From an uncultured Parabacteroides sp. (GTDB lineage Bacteria; Bacteroidota; Bacteroidia; Bacteroidales; Tannerellaceae): a stretch of 64,000 bases of DNA. Made by a program: the position numbers and the translations under genes. Within the stretch, counting starts at the first letter, position 1; each line of letters opens with the position of its first letter. The stretch is from positions 1-64,000 of the forward strand of contig URZO01000003.1 of the NCBI GenBank assembly GCA_900552465.1, in the 5' to 3' direction. The notes below the pieces were generated by a model, which was not told the origin of the DNA, ran no database searches, and saw nothing but the letters and a program-made list of their open reading frames with translations. Below are positions 1-8,437 of the stretch, piece after piece.

Positions 1-64
1 TATCAATCCGTTGATTGAAATCAACGGCAAAAGAGAGCCTGCGGCAGGAGGCGATGCCTCATAA
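1..64 (+). CDS. Possible 3' end of a gene cut by the window edge
   Basis: A frame open from base 2 encodes about 20 residues (INPLIEINGKREPAAGGDAS) and stops with TAA at 62-64. A rightward gene ending here would fit the next gene, which runs the same way and has its own promoter at 207-214. The stretch is too short to recognise a family and could be chance. Confidence 0.3.
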   Translation, partial: INPLIEINGKREPAAGGDAS

Positions 65-206
65 AGATAGTTCAGTTTTTCTTATAAACGTACTATCTGT
101 CAAACAGATGGCAACTTATGGAGAAAAGGATTGCGAATATTTCAGAAAAACAGGCTAATGCGGTTGAATAATAAAGCCTTTTACACAGCCACATATATAT
201 TTTATC

Positions 207-214
207 TATCTTTG
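207..214 (+). promoter_or_regulatory. Bacteroidetes -7 element for the hybrid kinase
   Basis: TATCTTTG matches the Bacteroidetes -7 consensus TAnnTTTG, 43 bases before the kinase ATG at 258. No clear TTTG -33 box is visible, so the call rests on the -7 motif and its position. Confidence 0.5.
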
Positions 215-257
215 CAACGTTTTTGCTTACAGATAAATTGAGGAAACACAAAAGAGA

Positions 258-2639
258 ATGATACAAGTAGACAATAAGGGTACGAGGGCCGACGCAAACA
301 ATGTACTGGCGAACCACCAATATCTTATGAACACTATCCGGACCATCTATCTGAAAGACGGAAGTGTCGAAACACAGAAAGATAATATGCATCCTGAACT
401 GGAAAACACCAGACAGGATTATACCAGCCTTGTCAATATTCTGAAAAACGATGTCTATCCCCCGGACCATAGTCTATGGGACGAAACTTTATCGCTTGAT
501 GCATTCCATCAAATGATAGCCGAAGGATGCTACCATAAGACATTCGATATGCGTTTCAGCAATAAGCTTTTCGGTTTCGAATGGCACGAGGCCTTTATCG
601 ACATACTCGTTAATGAAGAAGGCGTGCCGGACAGGGTTGTCCTGCTCAGCCGCAATGTCAATGACTTCAGAAAAGCATCTATCATAGAAACCGCCGTGCA
701 GTCGGAATATGACTACGTGATATATATCGAAGCTTCGAAAAACAACTATGTCATGTACACTTCCGGTTCGGGAAGCGACAGCCCCCCTCCCATCGCCAGC
801 AGCGATTACGACGGTGTGGTAGCCGAATACAACCGCCAGTATATGGCACCGGAACTGTGTGAGGAAATGACCAGAAAGCTCAGTATAGCCCATGTGGATC
901 CGATATTACGGCAATACGGCGAATACACAGTCTACGGTACCATGATAGAAAACGGCGTAAACCGGGAAAAGAAAATGCGGTTCAGCTATTTCGATAAGGA
1001 AAAGAACATCTGGCTGATGACCCGGACCGACATAACGGAAATCAAGGAAGAAAGAAAGCAGAAGCAACTGCTGCAGGAAGCCCTGAAAAGCGCTACGGCA
1101 GCCAATCGCGCCAAATCCGATTTCCTGTCGCGAATGAGTCACGACGTACGCACACCCATTAATGCCATTGTGGGCATGACGGCAATAGCCAGCCTGCACA
1201 TGGAGGATCAGAACCGTATAGCCGACTGTTTGAAAAAAATAACCATATCCTCCAAACTTCTGCTGAATCTGATCAATGAAGTCCTGGATATGTCGAAGCT
1301 GGAAAGCGGCAAGATCATGCTGACGGAAGAGTCGTTCAAGCTCGATGAGTTGCTGGACAGCCTGTTCATAATGGTGCAACAAGCCTTTGAAGAAAAAAAT
1401 CAAAAGCTGCTCATACATGTTGCCAAAGTAAAGCATGAATGCCTGATAGGCGACGTGCAACGCATACAACAGGCGTTACTGAACATGTTGACCAACGCAA
1501 TCAAATATACTCCGGAAGGCGGACAGATACAACTATCGGTAAAAGAAAAACCTTCCGTCTATAACGGTTATGGACAATTCGAAATAGCAGTCTCGGATAA
1601 CGGTATAGGTATGAAACCCGATTTCTTAGAGAAAGTGTTCGAACCATTCGAACGCTCGAACGACACAGCTACCCGGAATATCCAAGGTACAGGCCTCGGT
1701 ATGGCCATCAGCCGGCATATCGCCCAGATGATGAACGGAGATATCCATGTGGAAAGCGAGTATGGAAAAGGCTCCACGTTCACCATGAATCTTCACATCA
1801 AACTGGGAGGCGCAGATGAATACACTAACGACATATTGGTCGACTTGCCTGTATTGGTCGTGGATGACGATGATATCTCCTGCGAAATAGCCTGTGAAAA
1901 CCTGTCTGAGCTGGGGATGAAACCGGACTGGGTTCTTTCCGGGCAGGATGCCGTACAGAAGATCATTGACGGAAACAGTTATTTTGCCATTATCATAGAT
2001 TTGATGATGCCCGGCATGAATGGCATTGAAACGACCTGTAAAATACGGGAATATGTGGGACCGGATGTCCCCATCATTATCATATCGGCCTATGATTACT
2101 CCGGTTATGAAATCGAAGCGCAAAAAGCTGGTGTCAACGGTTTCATCAGCAAACCTATCATGAAATCCAAGCTGTTCCACCTGATGAAAAAGTTTGCAAC
2201 AAACAAGAAAGATGAACAGGAAGCGAGCATTATCGTCCCCTCTGCCATCACTTCTTTTCCCGGCAAGCGGATACTGGTTGTGGAAGACAACGAGTTGAAT
2301 CGTGAGATCGCTTATGAATTACTGAAGGAAACCCATGCTGAAGTCGAAACGGCATGCGAGGGGCAGGAAGCCGTAAACAAAGTCACCGCTTCCCCGGAAG
2401 GATATTACGATTTCATCATCATGGATATACAGATGCCTGTCATGGATGGACTCGAGGCGACGAGACAAATCCGCCATCTCGACCGTAGGGATATAAAGAA
2501 TTTACCGATCATAGCCATGTCTGCCAACGCTTTTGCCGAAGACGTACGACTGAGCTTAGAAGCGGGCATGAACGAACATATCCCTAAGCCGATAGATATA
2601 GAAAGGCTCTACAGCATCATGGGGAGATGGTTTCGCTAA
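258..2639 (+). CDS. Soluble hybrid sensor histidine kinase with two receiver domains
   Basis: 793 aa with no signal peptide or membrane segment, so probably cytosolic. The first 260 residues are a PAS-like sensory part that I cannot name with certainty. A short coiled linker (KEERKQKQLLQEALKSA) precedes a HisKA domain with the phospho-accepting His near 295 (SRMSHDVRTP). The HATPase domain shows the N box (NMLTNAIKY), DNGIGM and GTGLGMAIS. Two receiver domains follow, with phosphorylatable Asp near 581 (IIIDLMMPGMNG) and 723 (IIMDIQMPVMDG). Both keep the acidic pocket and the conserved Lys. The protein can therefore run a multistep phosphorelay but has no DNA-binding domain or visible Hpt domain, so its output partner must lie elsewhere. 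The ATG at 258 follows a purine-rich stretch and suits the upstream -7 element. Signal unknown. Confidence 0.9.
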   Translation: MIQVDNKGTRADANNVLANHQYLMNTIRTIYLKDGSVETQKDNMHPELENTRQDYTSLVNILKNDVYPPDHSLWDETLSLDAFHQMIAEGCYHKTFDMRFSNKLFGFEWHEAFIDILVNEEGVPDRVVLLSRNVNDFRKASIIETAVQSEYDYVIYIEASKNNYVMYTSGSGSDSPPPIASSDYDGVVAEYNRQYMAPELCEEMTRKLSIAHVDPILRQYGEYTVYGTMIENGVNREKKMRFSYFDKEKNIWLMTRTDITEIKEERKQKQLLQEALKSATAANRAKSDFLSRMSHDVRTPINAIVGMTAIASLHMEDQNRIADCLKKITISSKLLLNLINEVLDMSKLESGKIMLTEESFKLDELLDSLFIMVQQAFEEKNQKLLIHVAKVKHECLIGDVQRIQQALLNMLTNAIKYTPEGGQIQLSVKEKPSVYNGYGQFEIAVSDNGIGMKPDFLEKVFEPFERSNDTATRNIQGTGLGMAISRHIAQMMNGDIHVESEYGKGSTFTMNLHIKLGGADEYTNDILVDLPVLVVDDDDISCEIACENLSELGMKPDWVLSGQDAVQKIIDGNSYFAIIIDLMMPGMNGIETTCKIREYVGPDVPIIIISAYDYSGYEIEAQKAGVNGFISKPIMKSKLFHLMKKFATNKKDEQEASIIVPSAITSFPGKRILVVEDNELNREIAYELLKETHAEVETACEGQEAVNKVTASPEGYYDFIIMDIQMPVMDGLEATRQIRHLDRRDIKNLPIIAMSANAFAEDVRLSLEAGMNEHIPKPIDIERLYSIMGRWFR

Positions 2640-2659
2640 CATAAAGCAGAGCCAAGCTG

Positions 2660-3286
2660 TTATTTCAGAAACGTATCGATAGCCGCCCGCCAGTCTTCCC
2701 CATTTCGGGGCTGGTAGGTGGCGAAGCCGAGTGAGCGTCCCACTTCAATATTGCTTTTGCCATCATCCACAAAAAGTGTTTCCGATGGGATAAGGCCGCT
2801 GTCTTTGATCATATAATCGAAGATTCTCCGGTCAGGCTTTGTCACACCGACCTCATACGAGGTGTACATACGGTCAAAATAGTCCCCAATCGGACGGCCT
2901 GCAGGAGTGAATCCGGTCGTTCTTGCCCATCCTTCCTGAATAATGGGATTGGTATTGCTCAACAGATAGACATTGTAACGCTCACGGAGCGCCAGCAGAT
3001 AATCGAGCTTATACTGGGGCGTATCAGAGATAAAGCCCAGCCAACCGTGTCTGATTTCATCGTAGGTAAGGTCTTTTCCCGTATGTTCACGAAGTTTCCG
3101 GCAGAATTCATCAGCATCGATTGTTCCGTTCTCTACTTCCAGAAAAATACCTTTCTGTTCATAAGGATCGAGCAATTGTTCGGCATCCTCCACTCCTATC
3201 TCTTTAAAGCGCTGTACGGCCTGGCTATGGTCCAGGTCGATCAAGACGCCTCCCAAATCGAATACTATATTCTTTATTGTTCCCAT
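2660..3286 (-). CDS. HAD-superfamily phosphatase, YihX-like
   Basis: 208 aa, a usual size for a small HAD phosphatase. Motif I is FDLGGVLIDLD near residue 9, the DLG form seen in the YihX subgroup (sugar-phosphate phosphatases). Motif II is LLSNTNP near 107. A lysine in GVTKPDRRIFD near 148 and the acidic motif LFVDDGKSNIEVG near 172 complete the active site. These proteins hydrolyse small phosphate esters with Mg2+ in the cytoplasm; the substrate is not predictable. The gene converges on the hybrid kinase with 20 bases between stops. It lies upstream of nothing on its strand, so it is probably transcribed alone. Confidence 0.88.
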   Translation of the reverse strand: MGTIKNIVFDLGGVLIDLDHSQAVQRFKEIGVEDAEQLLDPYEQKGIFLEVENGTIDADEFCRKLREHTGKDLTYDEIRHGWLGFISDTPQYKLDYLLALRERYNVYLLSNTNPIIQEGWARTTGFTPAGRPIGDYFDRMYTSYEVGVTKPDRRIFDYMIKDSGLIPSETLFVDDGKSNIEVGRSLGFATYQPRNGEDWRAAIDTFLK

Positions 3287-3344
3287 GTCTTCTGTCTTAT
3301 TCCCGCAAACTTACACAAAAGCCTCCGGATGAGCAAATAAAAAA

Positions 3345-3374
3345 GAAGGCCGTATACAGTTGCATACGACCTTC
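3345..3374 (-). terminator. Intrinsic terminator of the serine operon
   Basis: A 13-bp stem (GAAGGCCGTATAC at 3345-3357 against GCATACGACCTTC at 3362-3374, two G-U pairs) has a 4-base loop. On the minus strand it is followed by a run of T. It lies 55 bases after the stop of the DUF1015 gene. Confidence 0.8.
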
Positions 3375-3428
3375 AGTATAATCATTCGTTCACAAGTCTT
3401 AAAAACAAGCCTGCAAACCGAAACTTGT

Positions 3429-4676
3429 TTATTCCAGTTTATGGATAACCAAACCGGAACGCAGTTTAGGTTCGAACCAGGTTGTCTTTGGAGGCATGAT
3501 ATTACCGGTGTCGGCAATATCCATCAACTGCTTCATCGTAACGGGATAAAGGGCCAAAGCCACCTTCATCTCGCCACTATCCACGCGATGTTTCAATTCT
3601 CCCAGACCGCGGATACCACCGACGAAGTCGATACGCTTGTCAGAACGGAGATCTTTTATGCCTAAGATTTCATCCAGGATCAGGTTGGAAGAGATCGTTA
3701 CATCCAGTACCCCGATCGGATCACTGTCGTTATACGTACCCTGCTTAGCGGTCAGCGAATACCATTTTCCACCCAAATAGAGCGAAAAGTTATGCAAAGC
3801 AGCAGGCTTATAAATATCCGTGCCTTTCTCTTCCACGATGAAGTTCTTACCCAACTTATCCAGAAACTTTTCTTCCGACAGGCCGTTCAGATCCTTCACC
3901 ACCCGGTTATAATCGATAATGGTCAGCTGATTTGCCGGGAAACAGACAGCCATAAAATAGTTGTACTCTTCGTTCCCCTTATGAGCCGGATTCTGTTTCG
4001 CCTTTTCAGCGCCGACCAGAGCGGCGGCGGCAGAGCGATGGTGACCGTCGGCAATGTATAAGGAAGGCATTTCACCAAACAGTTCGGTAATGCGGGCGAT
4101 ATCGGCATCATCGTCGATAATCCAGAACGTATGTCCGAAACCATCATCTTTTGCCACGAAATCATATTCCGGAGCGCGGGATGTATATTTGGCAACAATC
4201 CTGTCCAGTTCGGCATTATCGGGATAAGCGAAGAACACCGGTTCGATATTGGCATTGTTCACACGAACATGTTTCATACGGTCCTCTTCCTTATCACGGC
4301 GCGTCAGCTCGTGCTTCTTAATAATACCGTTCATATAATCGGGCACATAGGCACCGACGACCAGACCATATTGCGTTTTGCCGTTCATTGTCTGGGCATA
4401 TACATAGTAACACTCCTTCTGATCCTGTACCAGCCAGCCTTTTTCCTGGAACATGTTGAAATTAGCAGCCGCTTTCAGATAGACGGCAGGATCATGTTCA
4501 TTTGTTCCGACCGGAAAGTCGATCTCCGGTTTGATGATATGATAGAGTGATTTCTCGTTTCCTTTCGCTTCTTCACGTGCTTCTGCCGAGTTCAAAACAT
4601 CGTAAGGACGGGAAGCGACCTGTTCAATTAAATCTTTCGGAGGACGGATCCCCTTAAAAGGTTTGATTCGTGCCAT
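3429..4676 (-). CDS. DUF1015 family protein, third gene of the serine operon
   Basis: 415 aa, soluble. It begins MARIKPFKGIRPPKDL and carries the family-typical segments VASRPYDVLNSAEAR, YHIIKPEID, IKKHELTRRDKEEDR and the His-rich IADGHHRSAAAALV near residue 210. The family is widespread and has no firmly established activity. Here it lies 15 bases after serA and shares the terminator at 3345-3374, so it is co-transcribed with serine biosynthesis. That suggests, without proof, a role in serine or phosphoserine metabolism. The conserved histidines and acidic residues would suit a metal- or phosphate-binding site. Confidence 0.85.
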   Translation of the reverse strand: MARIKPFKGIRPPKDLIEQVASRPYDVLNSAEAREEAKGNEKSLYHIIKPEIDFPVGTNEHDPAVYLKAAANFNMFQEKGWLVQDQKECYYVYAQTMNGKTQYGLVVGAYVPDYMNGIIKKHELTRRDKEEDRMKHVRVNNANIEPVFFAYPDNAELDRIVAKYTSRAPEYDFVAKDDGFGHTFWIIDDDADIARITELFGEMPSLYIADGHHRSAAAALVGAEKAKQNPAHKGNEEYNYFMAVCFPANQLTIIDYNRVVKDLNGLSEEKFLDKLGKNFIVEEKGTDIYKPAALHNFSLYLGGKWYSLTAKQGTYNDSDPIGVLDVTISSNLILDEILGIKDLRSDKRIDFVGGIRGLGELKHRVDSGEMKVALALYPVTMKQLMDIADTGNIMPPKTTWFEPKLRSGLVIHKLE

Positions 4677-4691
4677 AGCTTAATTCTTTTT

Positions 4692-5615
4692 TTACTTATT
4701 AACACGGAACTTTTCACATCCTTCTTTCAGGAAGCCTTCGATCTGCTTGGCGGCAGCAATACCGGCATTGATATTGGCTTCGGCAGTCTGTGCACCCATC
4801 TTTTTGGGAGTGGAGAAATAGCGACCGGCAAACTTGGCGGCAAACTCTTCGTTGGCTGCCGGCATAATGTCAGTCATATATTTCAAGTCTGTACGTTCTT
4901 CCATCAGCTTGATCAACTCAGCTTCGTTGATCACTTCTTTACGGGCCGTATTTACAAGCAAACCACCTTTCGGCATCTTGCCGACCAAAGCATAATTGAT
5001 GGAGTTCTTTGTCTCGGCCGTTGCCGGGATATGCAAAGAGACAACGTCGCAGGTTGCATACAGTTCTTCCTGGGAAGCTACCGGCTTCACACCATCCGCT
5101 TCGATAGCAGATGCCGGGCAGAAAGCATCGAAAGCATAGATTTCCATTCCGAAACCTTTCGCTATACGAGCCACATTACGGCCTACGTTACCGTACGCAT
5201 GGATACCTAATTTCTTTCCTTTCAGTTCCGTACCGGAAGTGCCGTTATAGAAGTTACGGACAGCCATTACCATCATACCGAAAGCCAATTCGGCCACGGC
5301 GTTCGAGTTCTGCCCCGGCGTATTCATCACGCAAACATTGTGGGCTGTTGCGGCAGCCAGATCGACATTGTCATAACCGGCTCCGGCACGTACCACGATC
5401 TTCAACTGTTTGGCTGCATCCAAGACTTCAGCATCGATAACATCACTACGGATAATGATAGCATCCACATCTTTAACAGCTTCCAGTAGTTTTGCTTTTT
5501 CACCGTATTTCTCCAACAGGATCAGTTCGTCACCTGCACCTTCCACGACTTCACGGATACCTTTCACAGCTACCGCTGCGAAAGGTTTATCTGTTGCTAC
5601 TAATATCTTTGCCAT
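4692..5615 (-). CDS. serA: D-3-phosphoglycerate dehydrogenase, short form
   Basis: 307 aa. Oxidises 3-phosphoglycerate to 3-phosphohydroxypyruvate with NAD, the first step of serine synthesis. The NAD-binding core has GKKLGIHAYGNVGRNVARI near residue 130 and LLVNTARKEVINEAEL near 220. It is the short type, with no C-terminal ACT or regulatory domain, so feedback by serine through ACT is not expected. At the place of the usual catalytic His (TPHxG) the sequence reads STPKKMGAQTAEAN, so a Lys stands there, as reported for the Entamoeba-type short enzyme. It starts 2 bases after serC and 15 before the DUF1015 gene, in one operon with them. Confidence 0.92.
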   Translation of the reverse strand: MAKILVATDKPFAAVAVKGIREVVEGAGDELILLEKYGEKAKLLEAVKDVDAIIIRSDVIDAEVLDAAKQLKIVVRAGAGYDNVDLAAATAHNVCVMNTPGQNSNAVAELAFGMMVMAVRNFYNGTSGTELKGKKLGIHAYGNVGRNVARIAKGFGMEIYAFDAFCPASAIEADGVKPVASQEELYATCDVVSLHIPATAETKNSINYALVGKMPKGGLLVNTARKEVINEAELIKLMEERTDLKYMTDIMPAANEEFAAKFAGRYFSTPKKMGAQTAEANINAGIAAAKQIEGFLKEGCEKFRVNK

Positions 5616-5617
5616 AA

Positions 5618-6685
5618 TTAATGCTTTCTTTCAAATTCTTTCATACATGCGATCAAAGCCTCAACGCTGCTCTTCGGCATTGCGTTATACAGAGATGCGC
5701 GGAAACCGCCTACAGAACGGTGCCCCTTGATTCCGACCATACCGGCGGCAGTTGCAAACTTACTGAATTCGTCTTCCAGTTCCTTGTATTCATCGTTCAT
5801 GATGAAACATACGTTCATGATGGAACGGTCTTCTACAGCTACCGTACCTTTGAACAATTTGTTACGGTCGATTTCGTCATACAGGATAGCTGCATTTTCC
5901 ATATCTTTCTTTTCCATAGCAGCGATACCGCCCTGTTCCTTATACCATTTCAAGGTCTGCAAAGCAGCGTAGATAGGCAATACGGGAGGTGTGTTGAACA
6001 TGGAATCCTTTTTGATATGCGTGTTGTAATTCAGCATAGTCGGTATCGGACGGTCCACATGTCCCAAAGCATCCTGGCGTACAATTACCAGCGTTACACC
6101 GGCAGGAGCCAGGTTCTTCTGTGCACCGGCATAAATAATGTCATACTTGGAAATATCGATCGGACGAGAGAAAATATCAGACGACATATCACATACCAAC
6201 GGAACCTTTACATCCGGATCCTTACGCGTTTCCGTACCGTAAATGGTATTATTGGATGTATAATGGAAATAATCAGAATCTTCTGCAATCGTATAATCTT
6301 TAGGAATATACGTATAGTTTGCATCTTTTGAGGAGGCAACCACATCCACTTCGCCGAACAACTTTGCTTCCTTGATCGCATTGGATGCCCACGTTCCGGT
6401 ATCAATATAAGAAGCTTTCTTCTTTAAAAGGTTGTAAGGCACCATACAGAACTGCATACTGGCACCACCGCCCAAAAAGACGACTTCATAGCCGGCAGGA
6501 ACATCCAGTAACTCTTTGATTAATGTACGCGCTTCGTCATTTACGGCAACGAATTCTTTACTTCTGTGGGAGATTTCAAGAAGGGATAAATCCATACCAG
6601 CAAAATTCTCTACCGCTGCAGCCGTATTTTTAATTGTAAACTCGCTCAAGATAGAGGGACCTGCATAAAAATTGTGCTTCTTCAT
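5618..6685 (-). CDS. serC: Phosphoserine aminotransferase
   Basis: 355 aa, full length for the family. A PLP enzyme converting 3-phosphohydroxypyruvate and glutamate to phosphoserine; it also serves vitamin B6 synthesis in some bacteria. It begins MKKHNFYAGPSILSEF, has the glycine-rich FLGGGASMQF near residue 70, and the PLP-binding Lys in YAGAQKNLAPAGVT near 190. GIKGHRSVGGFRASLYNA near 320 binds substrate phosphate. First gene of the operon serC-serA-DUF1015, with 2 bases between serC and serA. The phosphatase SerB that would finish the pathway is not next to it. Confidence 0.95.
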   Translation of the reverse strand: MKKHNFYAGPSILSEFTIKNTAAAVENFAGMDLSLLEISHRSKEFVAVNDEARTLIKELLDVPAGYEVVFLGGGASMQFCMVPYNLLKKKASYIDTGTWASNAIKEAKLFGEVDVVASSKDANYTYIPKDYTIAEDSDYFHYTSNNTIYGTETRKDPDVKVPLVCDMSSDIFSRPIDISKYDIIYAGAQKNLAPAGVTLVIVRQDALGHVDRPIPTMLNYNTHIKKDSMFNTPPVLPIYAALQTLKWYKEQGGIAAMEKKDMENAAILYDEIDRNKLFKGTVAVEDRSIMNVCFIMNDEYKELEDEFSKFATAAGMVGIKGHRSVGGFRASLYNAMPKSSVEALIACMKEFERKH

Positions 6686-6872
6686 ACCAATGTCTTTTTA
6701 ATGTTATATATAATTCAAGTAACTAATTTTCCAAAAACAGGCGGCTAATGTACAAATTAAATTGAAAATTGCGCATTGAAAACCGAAAAATCTTAGCAAG
6801 ACGTCTACCATTAAGGCTTTTTTGTTTACATTTCTCTTCATTTTTCCACTTTCAATTGTCAATTTTCAATTC

Positions 6873-8147
6873 TTAGAACCGGTCGCCCCACAAACGTCTC
6901 ATCTGTTCGATCAGTTTGTGCTCAGCCGGATTTTCCTGCCCTTTCCACAGCCGTTCGTTCAAAATCTCCTTTGGAAGAAACTCTTGTTTGACAAAATGAT
7001 TTTCATAATCATGCGCATATTTGTAGTCTTTCCCGTAATTCAACTCAGCCATCAATTTGGTCGGCGCATTACGCAAATGAAGAGGAACGGGAAGATTTCC
7101 CGTACGGTTCACCAACTCTAACGCATCATTGATCGCCATATAAGCCGAATTACTTTTAGGACTGCACGCCAGATAGACGGTCGTTTCCGCTAAGATAATC
7201 CGTCCTTCGGGCCAGCCGATTTTCTTCAAGGCTTCAAAACAAGCATTTGCCAATAAAAGAGCATTCGGATTCGCTAATCCGATATCTTCCGATGCTGAAA
7301 TAACCAGACGGCGGGCTATAAATTCCGGATCTTCTCCGCCGGCAACCATACGTGCCAGCCAGTAAACAGCCGCATCCGGATCACTTCCCCTGATGGATTT
7401 GATAAAGGCTGATATAATGTCGTAATGCATCTCTCCCCCCTTGTCGTACGCTGCCGGATTCTCCTGCAAACGTTCCACCACCTTTTCATCCGTTATTTCG
7501 ATCTTATCACTACCTTCTTCCGCCGCAACTACGAGTTCCAGGATATTCAGCAGCTTCCGGGCATCGCCTCCGGAATAGCGTAACACGGCATCCGTTTCGG
7601 TCAGCACGATGTTCATATCCTTCAGAACCACATCTTCCGTAATCGCCTTATTCAACAATGTCAGCAGGTCATCCTTTTCCAGAGATTTCAATACATATAC
7701 CTGGCAGCGCGAGAGCAACGGGCGGATCACTTCGAATGAAGGATTTTCCGTTGTGGCTCCAATCAAGGTGACCACTCCTGTCTCTACTGCATTTAGCAGG
7801 GAATCCTGCTGCGACTTGCTGAAACGATGTATTTCATCTATAAACAGGATCGGTGATACGGTATTGAAAAAGCGGTTACCCTTTGCTTTTTCTATTACCT
7901 CCCGCACGTCTTTCACGCCTGAACTGATCGCACTCAACGTATAGAACGGAGCTTCCAGTTTATTTGAAATAATCTGCGCCAGCGTTGTCTTTCCTACACC
8001 CGGAGGCCCCCACAATATAAATGAAGGGACACGTCCCGCATCAATCATCTTTCTAAGAACAGCACCTGAACCTACCAGGTGTTTCTGCCCGATATAATCG
8101 TCCAACGTTTTCGGACGTAATCTCTCTGCTAACGGTTGACTCATCAT
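6873..8147 (-). CDS. rarA: Replication-associated recombination protein A (AAA+ ATPase)
   Basis: 424 aa, cytosolic, related to E. coli RarA/MgsA and eukaryotic WRNIP1; it acts at stalled replication forks and single-strand DNA ends. AAA+ core: LAERLRPKTLDDYIGQKHL, Walker A GPPGVGKTT near residue 48, Walker B FIDEIHRFSKSQQD near 101, sensor 1 IGATTENPSFEV, and the arginine finger segment RPLLSRCQVY. The C-terminal half (SAFIKSIRGSDPDAAVYWLARM, then SEDIGLANPNALLLA) is the RarA oligomerisation region. Transcribed alone. The AT-rich 187 bases between it and serC contain imperfect TCAATT repeats. Confidence 0.95.
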   Translation of the reverse strand: MMSQPLAERLRPKTLDDYIGQKHLVGSGAVLRKMIDAGRVPSFILWGPPGVGKTTLAQIISNKLEAPFYTLSAISSGVKDVREVIEKAKGNRFFNTVSPILFIDEIHRFSKSQQDSLLNAVETGVVTLIGATTENPSFEVIRPLLSRCQVYVLKSLEKDDLLTLLNKAITEDVVLKDMNIVLTETDAVLRYSGGDARKLLNILELVVAAEEGSDKIEITDEKVVERLQENPAAYDKGGEMHYDIISAFIKSIRGSDPDAAVYWLARMVAGGEDPEFIARRLVISASEDIGLANPNALLLANACFEALKKIGWPEGRIILAETTVYLACSPKSNSAYMAINDALELVNRTGNLPVPLHLRNAPTKLMAELNYGKDYKYAHDYENHFVKQEFLPKEILNERLWKGQENPAEHKLIEQMRRLWGDRF

Positions 8148-8437
8148 GTTGACAAAAGTCGTATATTTTATTTACTTTTCAAAGCATAAATGCAGTAAAA
8201 ATTCAAGGCAATTTTGATGTTTGATAGCAGAAAAATATAATAAATAGTAAGCAAAATACCATATTACACCATAGTAACACAAACATCGCGCTATCAAATT
8301 GTCAGAAACAAGATTAATTTCCAGCAAAAAGTTCCTTGTTCCCCAGCTTGACGCGAAGACGTAAAAGAGCAGACCAAACCAACCCCATACTTATTCGATC
8401 CGCCTTAATACGATCACGCGCCAAACATGAAAACAAG

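Noticed and set aside
6750..6875. AT-rich TCAATT / AATTGA repeats between serC and rarA as a mobile element remnant
   Set aside because: Low-complexity sequence with imperfect matches and no defined ends; not distinguishable from ordinary intergenic AT-rich DNA.
8220..8298. 9-bp inverted repeat TTTGATAGC / GCTATCAAA near the end of the recombinase gene, considered as an attachment or recombination site
   Set aside because: The arms are 61 bases apart in AT-rich DNA, have no match at the SusC junctions and could easily be chance.
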